64,000 nt of DNA from CAYLHF01 sp964383365 (GTDB lineage: Bacteria; Bacteroidota; Rhodothermia; Rhodothermales; UBA10348): NCBI GenBank assembly GCA_964383365.1, contig CAYLHF010000017.1, positions 6,794 through 70,793 of the forward strand. The letters run 5' to 3'. Below are positions 17,795-27,500 of the stretch, one piece after another. The position numbers and the translations under genes are program-made. Below the pieces are notes generated by a model. That model had not been told where the DNA came from, did no database searches, and saw only the letters and a list, made by a program, of their open reading frames with translations. The first letter of the stretch is position 1, and every line of letters begins with the position of its first letter.

Positions 17795-18751
17795 ATGAAA
17801 ATTACCGAGTTATTGGAATCTACGAAGAATCCGCAGATCAGCTATGAGATTATTCCGCCCAAACGCGGAGGCTCGGTTCGTCAGATTATGGAAATTGTCG
17901 AGGCGTTGATAGAGTACGAGCCTTCCTATATCGACGTAACGTCTCATTCTGCCCAGATTTACTACGAGGAACAGAGCGATGGAAGTTGGCGACGACACGT
18001 AAAGAGAAAACGTCCCGGAACCCTCGGCATGTGTGCGGCCATCAAGAGCCGGTTCGGAATCGAAGCGGTTCCGCACTTGCTCTGCAAAGGATTCACCCGG
18101 GAGGAGAGCGAAGATGCGCTCATAGAACTGAATTATCTCGGTCTTCAGAACGTGATGGCGCTACGCGGAGATGATTCCGGATATAGAAAACCTTTACGTG
18201 GAGAACGGACCACCAACGAGTATGCCATAGATCTGGTCAGGCAGATTAGTGCCATGAACGCGGGCTCCTACCTGGAAGATCTGATGGACGCGGAGTCTAC
18301 TGATTTCTGCGTCGGAGTGGCCGGATATCCCGAAAAGCATTTCGAGGCCCCAAACCTGACCTGGGATATTCTGAACTTGAAGAGAAAGGTCGATGCCGGA
18401 GCAGGTTATATAACGACACAGATGTTTTTCGAGAACGCGCACTATTTTGCGTTCGTCGATAGGTGTAGGGAGGTAGGAATCACGGTTCCGATTATCCCGG
18501 GCATCAAAGTAATGACTAATCGCCGGCAACTTCAGATGTTGCCGAGCCGTTTTCACGTCCAGATTCCGGAGGCTCTCGCAGCAGAAGTTGATGCTGCGTC
18601 AGATGATCAGGTCGCCGCTATCGGAGTGGAGTGGGCGCGGAAACAGAGCGAAGAACTGCTGGGAAGCGGGGTAAAAAATCTCCACTTCTATATCCTCCAG
18701 AACCCGACATTTGTGTCAGATGTCGTGAGCCACCTGCGGAAAATAGCCTGA
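17795..18751 (+). CDS. metF: Methylenetetrahydrofolate reductase
   Basis: A 318-residue FAD enzyme that reduces 5,10-methylene-THF to 5-methyl-THF for methionine synthesis. It is a single TIM-barrel domain, with YEIIPPKRGG at 20-29 (the E of the FEFFPP-type motif), VTSHSAQIYY at the substrate loop, NVMALRGDD near the FAD site, GVAGYPEKH and the TQMFFEN segment. The length fits the bacterial MetF family, and the sequence is most like the Bacteroidota version. No riboswitch was recognised in the 98 bases upstream. Confidence 0.93.
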   Translation: MKITELLESTKNPQISYEIIPPKRGGSVRQIMEIVEALIEYEPSYIDVTSHSAQIYYEEQSDGSWRRHVKRKRPGTLGMCAAIKSRFGIEAVPHLLCKGFTREESEDALIELNYLGLQNVMALRGDDSGYRKPLRGERTTNEYAIDLVRQISAMNAGSYLEDLMDAESTDFCVGVAGYPEKHFEAPNLTWDILNLKRKVDAGAGYITTQMFFENAHYFAFVDRCREVGITVPIIPGIKVMTNRRQLQMLPSRFHVQIPEALAAEVDAASDDQVAAIGVEWARKQSEELLGSGVKNLHFYILQNPTFVSDVVSHLRKIA

Positions 18752-18807
18752 CGCTTTGCGTGTTTTCCTCTTGGAGGGTGTCCCAGTTGCTGCGGAATGA
18801 ATGGCCA

Positions 18808-19248
18808 CTACAGCTCATTCAGGTAACGATCTTCGAGTCGTCTCATCACCGCTCTTTTTTCTGCTGTATCGTCGTCGTACCCGGCAAGATGAAGGAGACC
18901 GTGGACTACGTAACGGGCTACTTCTTCTTCGGCGGTCACGTTGAATTCCTGACATCGCTCCCGAGCGGTCTCCATATCTACATATACCTCTCCCTCGATT
19001 CCTTTTTCTGAACTATCCAACAGGAAGGAGAGAACATCGGTATTATAGTCGTGGCCCAGAAATTCAACATTCAGTGAACGAAGCCGTTCATGGCAGGTGA
19101 GAACGATTCCGACAGACGACCCCGCGATGTTCTCGCCCGTCAGGACACGTTCAGACAGTTGTAGCAGATCGTCTTCATCGAGTTCGATTTCGTTGTCCTC
19201 GTAGCATGCATCGATAGAGACTGAAATATCACAGCGACTGGAATCCAT
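18808..19248 (-). CDS. ybeY: Endoribonuclease YbeY (16S rRNA maturation)
   Basis: A 146-residue single-domain metalloprotein of the UPF0054 family, which acts in 16S rRNA 3'-end maturation and ribosome quality control. Visible features are the D-Y-x-T-D-V-L-S-F motif at about 67-75 and the C-terminal zinc motif H116-GLL-H120-LAGYDD with D126. Most proteobacterial YbeY proteins have a third histidine here (GYDH); the aspartate is similar to what many Bacteroidota have. It is convergent with metF, 56 bases away. Confidence 0.9.
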   Translation of the reverse strand: MDSSRCDISVSIDACYEDNEIELDEDDLLQLSERVLTGENIAGSSVGIVLTCHERLRSLNVEFLGHDYNTDVLSFLLDSSEKGIEGEVYVDMETARERCQEFNVTAEEEVARYVVHGLLHLAGYDDDTAEKRAVMRRLEDRYLNEL

Positions 19249-19296
19249 ATCGAAGGCCCCGACCTCGAACCTGACAGCAGGTTTCGGTGAATTGAC

Positions 19297-19752
19297 CTAG
19301 CCAAGGTCGTCGAACAATTCCTCTGTAACCGAGAGTGCTACGCTACTCATAATCAATTCCGGCGGGAGTTGCGTGAAATCAGTAGAAAACAGTCGCGTAT
19401 CTACGTTCGCATACAGGGAACAGCCGGCCTCCCTTTCAACGACCAGTCCATTAGCAGCGGTACCGGTTTTTGCTACGAAAATCACCTCTCCCAACTCCTT
19501 GCTCGCAAGAAAACCCGTACACATCTGGAGTTGAAGGAACGAACTCGCAGCATAGACAGAGATCAGATTTGCATATCCACTCACATCAATCTCTACCGGT
19601 ACTTCGACATGAGAATGGATCTCCAACGTAATTCGCCTTCCGCTTTTTTTATGCGACAATTCGAATCGGGACATATCACCATGTCTCGTCGATGATACAC
19701 CGAGTACACTTTCGATACGTTCGATATCTGCATCCGAGAATGAGAACGCCAT
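19297..19752 (-). CDS. Hypothetical protein, 151 residues
   Basis: Not recognised. The protein is soluble, with no signal peptide or helix-type hydrophobic segment. It begins with a helix-like MAFSFSDADIERIESVLG, followed by probable beta strands (RITLEIHSHVEVPVEIDVSG) and a hydrophobic centre, and ends in an acidic EELFDDLG. It contains two cysteines, one of them in QLQMCTGFL. It lies 48 bases upstream of ybeY on the same strand and may share a transcript with it. The composition resembles neighbouring genes and the frame is open throughout, so the gene looks real. Confidence 0.6.
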   Translation of the reverse strand: MAFSFSDADIERIESVLGVSSTRHGDMSRFELSHKKSGRRITLEIHSHVEVPVEIDVSGYANLISVYAASSFLQLQMCTGFLASKELGEVIFVAKTGTAANGLVVEREAGCSLYANVDTRLFSTDFTQLPPELIMSSVALSVTEELFDDLG

Positions 19753-19994
19753 TCTAACCTTCTATCCTATTTTTACAAACAATATTCGCTCAAAGCATCA
19801 GGTCTCGGACCGGAAAGATAGCAGATGCCTCTTCCTAATACAAAGCGAACGCTACGTCGTCCGATAGCTTCCGGTGGTGGGCACGATTCGATCCCATCTC
19901 TATGCTGTCGGACCCGATCGCTATTTCAAATGAGCGTGCACTACCTTACGGATCGCGGGCCATCAGTTTCATTATTTTTGATCGAGTACACAGA

Positions 19995-20375
19995 ATGAAT
20001 CGATCCTTCATCATCATAGGCGCTCTCGCAGCAGCATTATCTGTCGCCCTGGGTGCATTTGCCGCTCATGCGCTGAAAAATATTCTCGCGCCGGACCGGT
20101 TGGAGGTCTTTCAGACAGGCATTCGATATTTGATGTTTCATTCCCTGGGGCTGATCCTCTGCGGATCCCTGGCAGACGATCGGCTTTCACCAGGATGGCG
20201 ACGATCCAGTGGATATTTCTTCATCCTGGGCATGGCGACGTTCAGCGGGAGCCTCGTGGCTCTGGGTCTTACAGGTATCCGATTGCTCGGAGCCGTAGCA
20301 CCAATCGGTGGAATCGCATTTATTCTCGGGTGGCTGACACTTGCGGTTTCCGTGATCAGAGGCAACCGACAGTAG
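19995..20375 (+). CDS. DUF423 family small membrane protein (YgdD-like)
   Basis: A 126-residue inner-membrane protein with four hydrophobic helices. Family residues are visible: GALAAALSVALGAFAAHALK at the N-terminus, the FQTGIRYLMFHSLGLIL segment with a conserved histidine, and GGIAFILGWL near the end. The function of the family is unknown. The frame is open from 19902, but the ATG at 19995 gives the standard DUF423 start (MNRSFIIIGAL). Confidence 0.88.
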   Translation: MNRSFIIIGALAAALSVALGAFAAHALKNILAPDRLEVFQTGIRYLMFHSLGLILCGSLADDRLSPGWRRSSGYFFILGMATFSGSLVALGLTGIRLLGAVAPIGGIAFILGWLTLAVSVIRGNRQ

Positions 20376-20404
20376 GCCACGCTACAGAAAGCGAAACGGC
20401 CTGA

Positions 20405-20764
20405 TCAGGAAACTTCCTCCTCCTCAAAGAGGAGCGTGACACTCGGCAAAAGGGAATGCTCTTTCGCCAACATAAGTAGAACGGCAGCCGTTTCTTCTGC
20501 TGTATCGTAGCTGCCGACTTCCTTACTGTCCACGGCCAGGGCGTAACCGATATCATCGTCCTGGCCGGGTGTATACTCCTCCCATTCGACTCCTTCTTCG
20601 ACGACAAAAATGTGATCTTCAGGGACGTAAGAGCCGATGTAGCGTTCCTGGGAGCGGTCCGCATCGATAAGACTCAGATTTCCGAGTGCTTCGTATTCAT
20701 CGTCGTAGAATAGCGTCTCTGCAATGAGTCGCTGGGTGAAATCATCTGCACCGATAGTACCCAT
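20405..20764 (-). CDS. Hypothetical acidic protein, 119 residues
   Basis: Not recognised. I choose the ATG at 20764 because GGAGG lies about seven bases upstream of it; a GTG at 20803 would add 13 residues. The protein is strongly acidic, with runs such as VVEEGVEWEEY and a LFEEEEVS tail, and it lacks a signal peptide or membrane segment. It follows lipB on the same strand, 57 bases after the lipB start region, in the order sprA-lipB-this gene reading downstream. A regulatory or small binding role is possible but not shown. Confidence 0.55.
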   Translation of the reverse strand: MGTIGADDFTQRLIAETLFYDDEYEALGNLSLIDADRSQERYIGSYVPEDHIFVVEEGVEWEEYTPGQDDDIGYALAVDSKEVGSYDTAEETAAVLLMLAKEHSLLPSVTLLFEEEEVS

Positions 20765-20821
20765 CACGAACCTCCGGGAAACACTGGACTGATTGACGGA
20801 CACGGAATACCAACGACCGAA

Positions 20822-21580
20822 CTATGAGGCCGCTGTGTCCGAAAGATACACCTGAAGAAACGCATCTGCTTCCTTCCGGTCAAGATTCGTCGTTTTCGAA
20901 TCGAACACATCGGCGAAATGGACCGCGAGTTTTTCTTCAACGATAACTTCCGATACGGTCTCCCTGAGCTCTTTCTGGAGCGAAGTCACCCCTCGGTCTG
21001 CGATACCACAGGGGACGATCATGTCAAAATGGTCCAGATTCGTGTTCACGTTGAGTGCGAATCCGTGCATGGTGACCCAGCGACTACATCGAATTCCCAT
21101 GGCGGAGATCTTTCTTTCGGGTCCTCTCGAATCGGCAGGAATCCACACCCCGGTTCGTCCTTCGACGCGAGTGGTCTGCACGCCGTAATCTGAACAAGTT
21201 CGAATGATGACTTCTTCCAGATCACGTAAATATCTATGGATATCCGTGTAGAACCTGTCGAGATCCAGAATGGGATAGCCTACAATTTGCCCCGGTCCGT
21301 GATAGGTGATATCACCTCCACGATCGATTGGGACAAATGAAGCTCCTTCGGCTTCCAGTCTCTCGTTGCTGGCAAGGAGATTCTTCCGGTCACCACTTTT
21401 TCCCAACGTGAATACGGGCGGATGCTGGCACAAGAGGAGCACGTGATCGATAGCCCGGGATGGACGAGCTCTTTTGGCGGAAACCAGACGAGATTGTATT
21501 TTTCGTTGCAGTGTCCAGGCAGGTTCATACTGCATGACCCCCATATGACAGGTCACTATATGTTGACGTGAATCGGACAC
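20822..21580 (-). CDS. lipB: Lipoyl(octanoyl) transferase LipB
   Basis: A 252-residue enzyme that moves octanoyl groups from acyl carrier protein to lipoyl domains of 2-oxoacid dehydrogenases. All family motifs are present: HPPVFTLGKSG at 53-63, RGGDITYHGPGQ at 87-98, the active-site lysine K157 in ERKISAMGIR and the nucleophile C191 in IVPCGI. The start is a GTG at 21580, six bases beyond the sprA stop, so the two genes form a tight pair on the minus strand. Internal ATG codons at positions 13 and 16 are alternative starts. Confidence 0.94.
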   Translation of the reverse strand: MSDSRQHIVTCHMGVMQYEPAWTLQRKIQSRLVSAKRARPSRAIDHVLLLCQHPPVFTLGKSGDRKNLLASNERLEAEGASFVPIDRGGDITYHGPGQIVGYPILDLDRFYTDIHRYLRDLEEVIIRTCSDYGVQTTRVEGRTGVWIPADSRGPERKISAMGIRCSRWVTMHGFALNVNTNLDHFDMIVPCGIADRGVTSLQKELRETVSEVIVEEKLAVHFADVFDSKTTNLDRKEADAFLQVYLSDTAAS

Positions 21581-21585
21581 GGCAC

Positions 21586-24500
21586 CTAATTCGCTATCGA
21601 GACGCGAATATTAAAGTTTCCCTGGATCATGGTGGCCGACGGCTGGCGGCTGTCTTCACTGTCGAATTTTTCGTACTTCAGCGTAAAGTCTGCCGATACC
21701 CGGTTACTGAATTGATACGCGATTCTGGGTTGGATGGTCGTTCGAACGTGAGCCGTGACGAGGGAAATATTGTCTCCTGTCAGTGCGTCCGCCGTCACAA
21801 AGTCCGGGTCTGATATTGCGCTCTGCAGCGCTCTCCGAAGTCGAAGTCGCTGATCCCTGGTCGTCGCCCTGGCCAGCGTGAGGCTGAAGCTGATCCGGTT
21901 GTTCAATTTCTTTCCACCGAACAGCGGCAACCGGAGTCCCGTTTTCTGCCACGTCATGTTCAGGGAGAATTCGTTGGTTCGATTCTCGCTGACCTCAAAA
22001 TTACTCGTACTAAGCGAAAATGAGTTACTCCTGGACCACGACAGATTGGTCTGAAATTGCCCCTTCCACGTTATATCCATCCCAATCAGAGGAGAATACC
22101 GCTCATTGATTCTCACGTTTCCGGTCTGGAATTCGCGGACAGGGAATTCTATCTGGCGCGATCCCAGATCGAGTGTACGCAGCGAATCGTTATCACCGAA
22201 CTGGGTATTTGTGCTGTAGTCTGCGCTGTAATCAGCGTTGTATCCGTGTTTTAGAGTAAGATTCTTGACCAGAGCGCGAATAATAGGCCACTTTGACAGG
22301 CCGGTGTAATTTACCGTCCAACTGGGCTTCGGAAACGGGAGTAAGTTTCTACTGTCAAGCGTGTTGCCCCCACCGACAAAATTACTGCGGAAATCGTCGG
22401 TGACCGATTCGTTGGTCAGAACCACTCTACCGTCTCGATTCTCGTCCCCCAGTCGTTCAGGGTCGTCCTCCGGAGATGCCGCGAGGTCTTCCGTATACGT
22501 CGCCAACTGGGCCTGAAACAGGTCTATGTATGATGCCCCGAAGGCCCAGACAGACGATTTATTCGTACCTGATTGGGTAAGCGTCGTGTCTATCCCGATA
22601 ATATTCTGGTCCAGATCGAGTGCGGGTCGGAAAGTAAAATTTTTGTCCTGTTGGAAATCGAGATTCCAGTTCAGATTGATCGAGAGGGACTTGGATGGAT
22701 TGAGGGTCGTCCGGCCCTGAAACTTGTTGCCGTTGTTCAGGATGTCTGCCACCTGCAGGGAGGGGTCGATAAGCCGATCTGTAATATCGAATGTTCTGTC
22801 GAGCCCGAACCGATAGGCGGGAGACGCGCCGTGTCCGTTAAACGCGTCGATGAGGGAGAAGTGAGTCTCCACATCAGACACCGTGCCATCGTCGTTCAGG
22901 ATTGGCGTACCCACATTCGTCGACGATGCACCTCTTGTGCCGTCATACGACAGCGTGAAATCCCTGATTCCTGTCGCGGCCAGTATCAACTGCCGGGCGA
23001 GAGAACCGAAATTTGGAAACGGAAGCCTGAATCCGCCACCAGACGATGATTCTTCTTCCTTGGCAGCCCCTATTCCCCGGGCATCATTTATACCTGGATT
23101 TTTCGGGGGCTCTACCTCTTTTTCAGGAGCGTCTTCAACGTCGTCTTGCTCGCCTGACACTTCCGGGTCATTCGTAACTGAGTCGTCTTTGTCCTTCACG
23201 TCCTCTGATGCCGTCTCCTCTTTTTTACCGTCCTCCGCATTTTCTTCCTCCTTCTTCTTGAGGGCCTCTTCGGCTTCCTTCCTCATTCTCTCTTCCTGTT
23301 TTTCGGCCTCTCTGGCGGCCTTTCGCCTCTTCTTCTCTGCATCCCGAACCTTTCGCTCCCGGTCTCGATCGGATTCGTACTTCTTTTGCTTTTTCTCGAT
23401 AGACTTGTAGAAGCCAAATTTTCTCCAGAACTCCTGTACGCGTACAGACATTCCAGCTCGGAAGGAGACCTGATTTCGAATATTGGCGCCGGTATTTCTA
23501 CCTATGGGTCCGTTTTGCCAGTTGAAGATGGCCTGATAACTGATGTCCTGAAGCTGAATCCAATTCAGCGCCTTGATCCGGTTCAAGCGCGGTCGAAATG
23601 AAGCCGTGAATCGCTGGTCACTTTTCTCTGCCCTGGCAATCCCTCGTTCGGAAAGAAAATCGCTGATTACGTTGTTGGCTGACCGGACCTGCAGCGCTGA
23701 CTGTTCGAATGCATTTGCCAGTTGCTCTTCGCTAAGTAAGCCTTGATCCTGAGCCTGGGCCAGCGAGACACCGGCGAGAAGCGTATCCGGTGTCACAACT
23801 GAAAAAAGAGTATCGACACCGGCCGCGTTGAGGCTCTGGGACGTATTCAGGTCGAACCCGAGATTGAGGAAGACAAACGGGCTGTACTGAAAAGCGAAAT
23901 TCCTGGAATGCGAAAACGTGTGTTTCTCTCGTGCAGGAAAACGCACCGAGAGAGGGACTGTCGACGTATCTCCCGGCGCAAGGATCGGGCGCTCCCGCGT
24001 TTCGGAGAAGTTTCGTGTGAACGTTGCCGACGAAGTAAAAGACTTCGGCATGTAGTTGAATTGAAGACTGCCAAGGGTCCCTCCAAGGAGAGGTATGGAA
24101 CGAAGGAACCAGAACGGGCTCAGCGTGCGGGTTTTTCTGGACGCGAATCGATAACTGAGGGTTGAGGACCAACGCCATGAATCATTCTGAAGCTGAGTCG
24201 GGCTACGGGACTCGGAATTGGAATGTGAGTAGGTAAGGCCAATACCGTCGATGGTATTTCGGAGAATGCGTGACCGGGAGTTACTCTTCCCGATTCGACC
24301 CGTGATCGAGCGGGTGAAAGAATGCGTCTGTGCCGACTGGGTGGCTTCCAGTTTTGCCGCCTCCTTTTCTGCAGGCTCCAGGTCAGTTCGTTCATCAATT
24401 TGTGAAAGCAGTTCTTCGAGTCGGACATCCCCACGGGTAGGCGAAAAGCGTGGGGTCGTCGTATTCGACTGGATCTGAACAGAGAGCGGAATTTTCCAAT

Positions 24501-27500
24501 TGTAGCGTTCCGGAATCAATTTGTCCGCGTTGAACTCCGATGTCACACTCCAGTTATCGATATTATTCTGCTCTCTGTCTCCAAGACTGCTCGCGAGTGA
24601 CCCGAAGCCATCTGTCTGGGTCCGAATATTGGTTTTTATCCTCGCTACATCTGCCAGTTTGATGTCGGCGTTGAATAGGGCAGCCCAGCCGTTAGTCTCG
24701 TCGTAGCCGGCTACCCGAAGTTCGTTGACCCAAACCGTTACATCTTCAAGAACGTCTTCAAACGCCGTACTGGTTGAGTCTGCTGCATTCCGGATCCCGA
24801 TCACGATGCTGTTGACTCGGCCCAGAGACGGAGTCCCGCGTATGGAAAGTCTCGTTCCCGGTGGTGCAAACGTCTCGGCGTCGGGAGCATCGGGCGTGCG
24901 GAGAGTATCCGCGATCACATTGACAAATACACTGTCGGTAGGGAATGCCAGTCGGTCCCGGGCTACTTTGAGTTTATTCAGGGCACTGAGTTCAATATTC
25001 ATCGAATTCAGATCCTGGATAACCTCATTGAACGGCACGTTGGTCTGCCATAATTCGTCGGAAGAACCGGACGTTTCAGAGGAGGGAGAGAGCGGCTGTT
25101 CGTACTCGTAATAGTCATTGGTCTGGTTTGCACCCAGCCGGACAAAAAGTTTTACTTTGCCTCGTGCCACCTCCGGTGGGAGGGAGGAGATATCCACCCC
25201 GTCCATGGTTTTGCCCGACAGGTGGGCGAACATTCTGAGGTTCGAGTACTTGAGCAGATCGAGACCCTGATTCTGGGTCTTGAAAATGGCCCGCTGTCTA
25301 CCCGGTTTCAGGTTTTCCACTCGAAGCACAAGGGCCTGTTCTCGCGCATTCTGGATCCCGCCGTTGGCGAGTCGCGTCTGGCTTACGACTGCCCCGGCCG
25401 GAGGAATGTAGGTGTCGGCATTCTCCTCATTATTGATGCTGGAGATCGTGAGTTTCGTGTCTTCAGCTGCCGTTTCGAACGCATTTTCGCGTTCGGAAGC
25501 GACCTGTGGAGCTTTCTGCCACTGGCTTCCTACGAGCTCCAGCGTCGCAAATCGCATCGTGATGGGCACTTTGTGTCCGGTTGTCCAGATACGCATCGAT
25601 TCGATGAGACTGAAATCCTGGATAGTGCCTACCTGGCGTGTAAATCGCTGTACCGGAATGCGCACCTGAAACCAACCTGTGCCTCTCCCGTCCCGATCTG
25701 TAATTTCACCGACCACAAAATCGTCGACCATATCTGGTGCCGCAAGAGAGTCAAGGGCGCTCTTGCTCAGAGGTAATTCATACTGGAAATAACTGTTTTC
25801 CGTATCGACTGTGGAGTTCAGATTTCGATCTTCCGAGTCCGGGAAACGTGAATTACCGCGACGGATCGACGTGTTATTCGCCAGCTTGTTTTGCGTCTCG
25901 AACGCATTCAGTTCGTGACCGGCAAAATAGTGGGTGAAGTGCTGCTGAAAGGTGGCCGTATTCGGGAAGAGTTCGGCATTCCCGTAGAACTGTTCGTTTG
26001 CAAAATAGTGGTAGTCATCGCCGGACGGATCTGCCAGGGCCTTTGCCATTTCTGCTCGGTACTTCGGATCGCCGGAACCGGCGTCCAGGGAATTCAGGAA
26101 ATCGGCGAAGTGATCCTGTTCGGTCGCAAATGGGGGGTAGTCTCCTCCGTACGATGCAAGACCGTCGAGTCCGAGATCTTCAGTACGTTGTGTCGCGTCA
26201 TCTACATCGACCACACTGTTTTGCGTAGCGTTCGGGGTACGACCCCACGTAAGGACGCTGGACTCGCCTATCGTTGCCATCGAGAGGCCATCTTCATTAT
26301 TCAGCTTCTCGTCCGGGACGACATCCTCTGAAATGGACCCCAGATCTACATAAAGTTTTGCACTACGACCGGCATCCTGCTCCGCATTTTCAGCGAATGG
26401 ACGGAAGACAAACTCCACGAAATCGATGTTTTTCAGACTGAAATCAGTAAACCCTTCCGGCAGGCGCTGCGTCATGCCGCCCCACGTCTCCTGCGGATCA
26501 TCCAGGAATCCTCTCAGGTCTCGGGTATAATTGTAGGGCCCGCGAGCCGCCGGGTCGAAAAACAGGTCGAACGTTTCGAGCGATGGATCCAACTCTCCGC
26601 TCGCATCTCGATTAGGGAAGACTTCGTCGATTCGGAAAATCTTGATCGACTCACCGCTAAATGCCACGGTGGGGATTTCTCTGAGCATGTTGGCATTGAT
26701 TCGGTACCATGCAAACGAGCTTCTCCAGTTCGTCCGAAGCGAATCGGCTTCCGACCCCGGCCGAATGCCGAGACGATCGACGATGCCGATGGAGTCCGGG
26801 GGGGCGCTGAGCCCCCACGTTCCCGGCTGCATCAGAGAGAACGTATTTTCGAAGCCTTCGAAATCATCGATGTACGACGTGCCTTTCAATTCGTCGGTTG
26901 CAAAGTCGCGACCCTGCTTCTTGAGATCGCTACGTGTGCGATCAAAGGCAATGGTCTGTACCGTATTGGGCCGAAGCTGGGCGAATTCGCCGGTCAGCGC
27001 TATCTGGCTCGGTTCACGGGTCTGCAGGAGAGGAATGGCATCAATGGCCTGCGTCAGCCATCGAGGCTGCAACTTAACGTTTCCATCCACCCCCCAGATG
27101 GTATTCGAAATGGGCTCTTCACCGATACGAAACTTGTCGATCGGAGACTTCTGATTCATCTTCATCATGGTCGCCCCGAACGCAATCCGTTCGCTGGGAC
27201 TGTAATCCAGACGAAGTCCGAGGAGCGTCTTCTTCTGAAGAGTGAACAGGGAATTCTGCTCGTAGTCGATGGCAATCTCTCTACCCGACGTGAGGAACGC
27301 CGGATTAATGATGTTGACGGTCGCCCCCGTGTAGTCCACGATGAAGTCGGTGCCCTCCTGAAGTGGCGTTCCTCCGGAGGTGACCCGAACGGACCCCTGG
27401 ACAAGACCGGCGAATGCGTTCAGGTTGTAGAAACTCTTGACTGTACCCTTCGATGAGCCTCGAATCTGAAACACGTCGTGCTGGGAGTCTCTGCGGGCAT

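Noticed and set aside
19886..19900. GATTCGATCCC resembling a tRNA T-arm
   Set aside because: No D-arm, anticodon arm or acceptor stem can be formed with the flanking bases.
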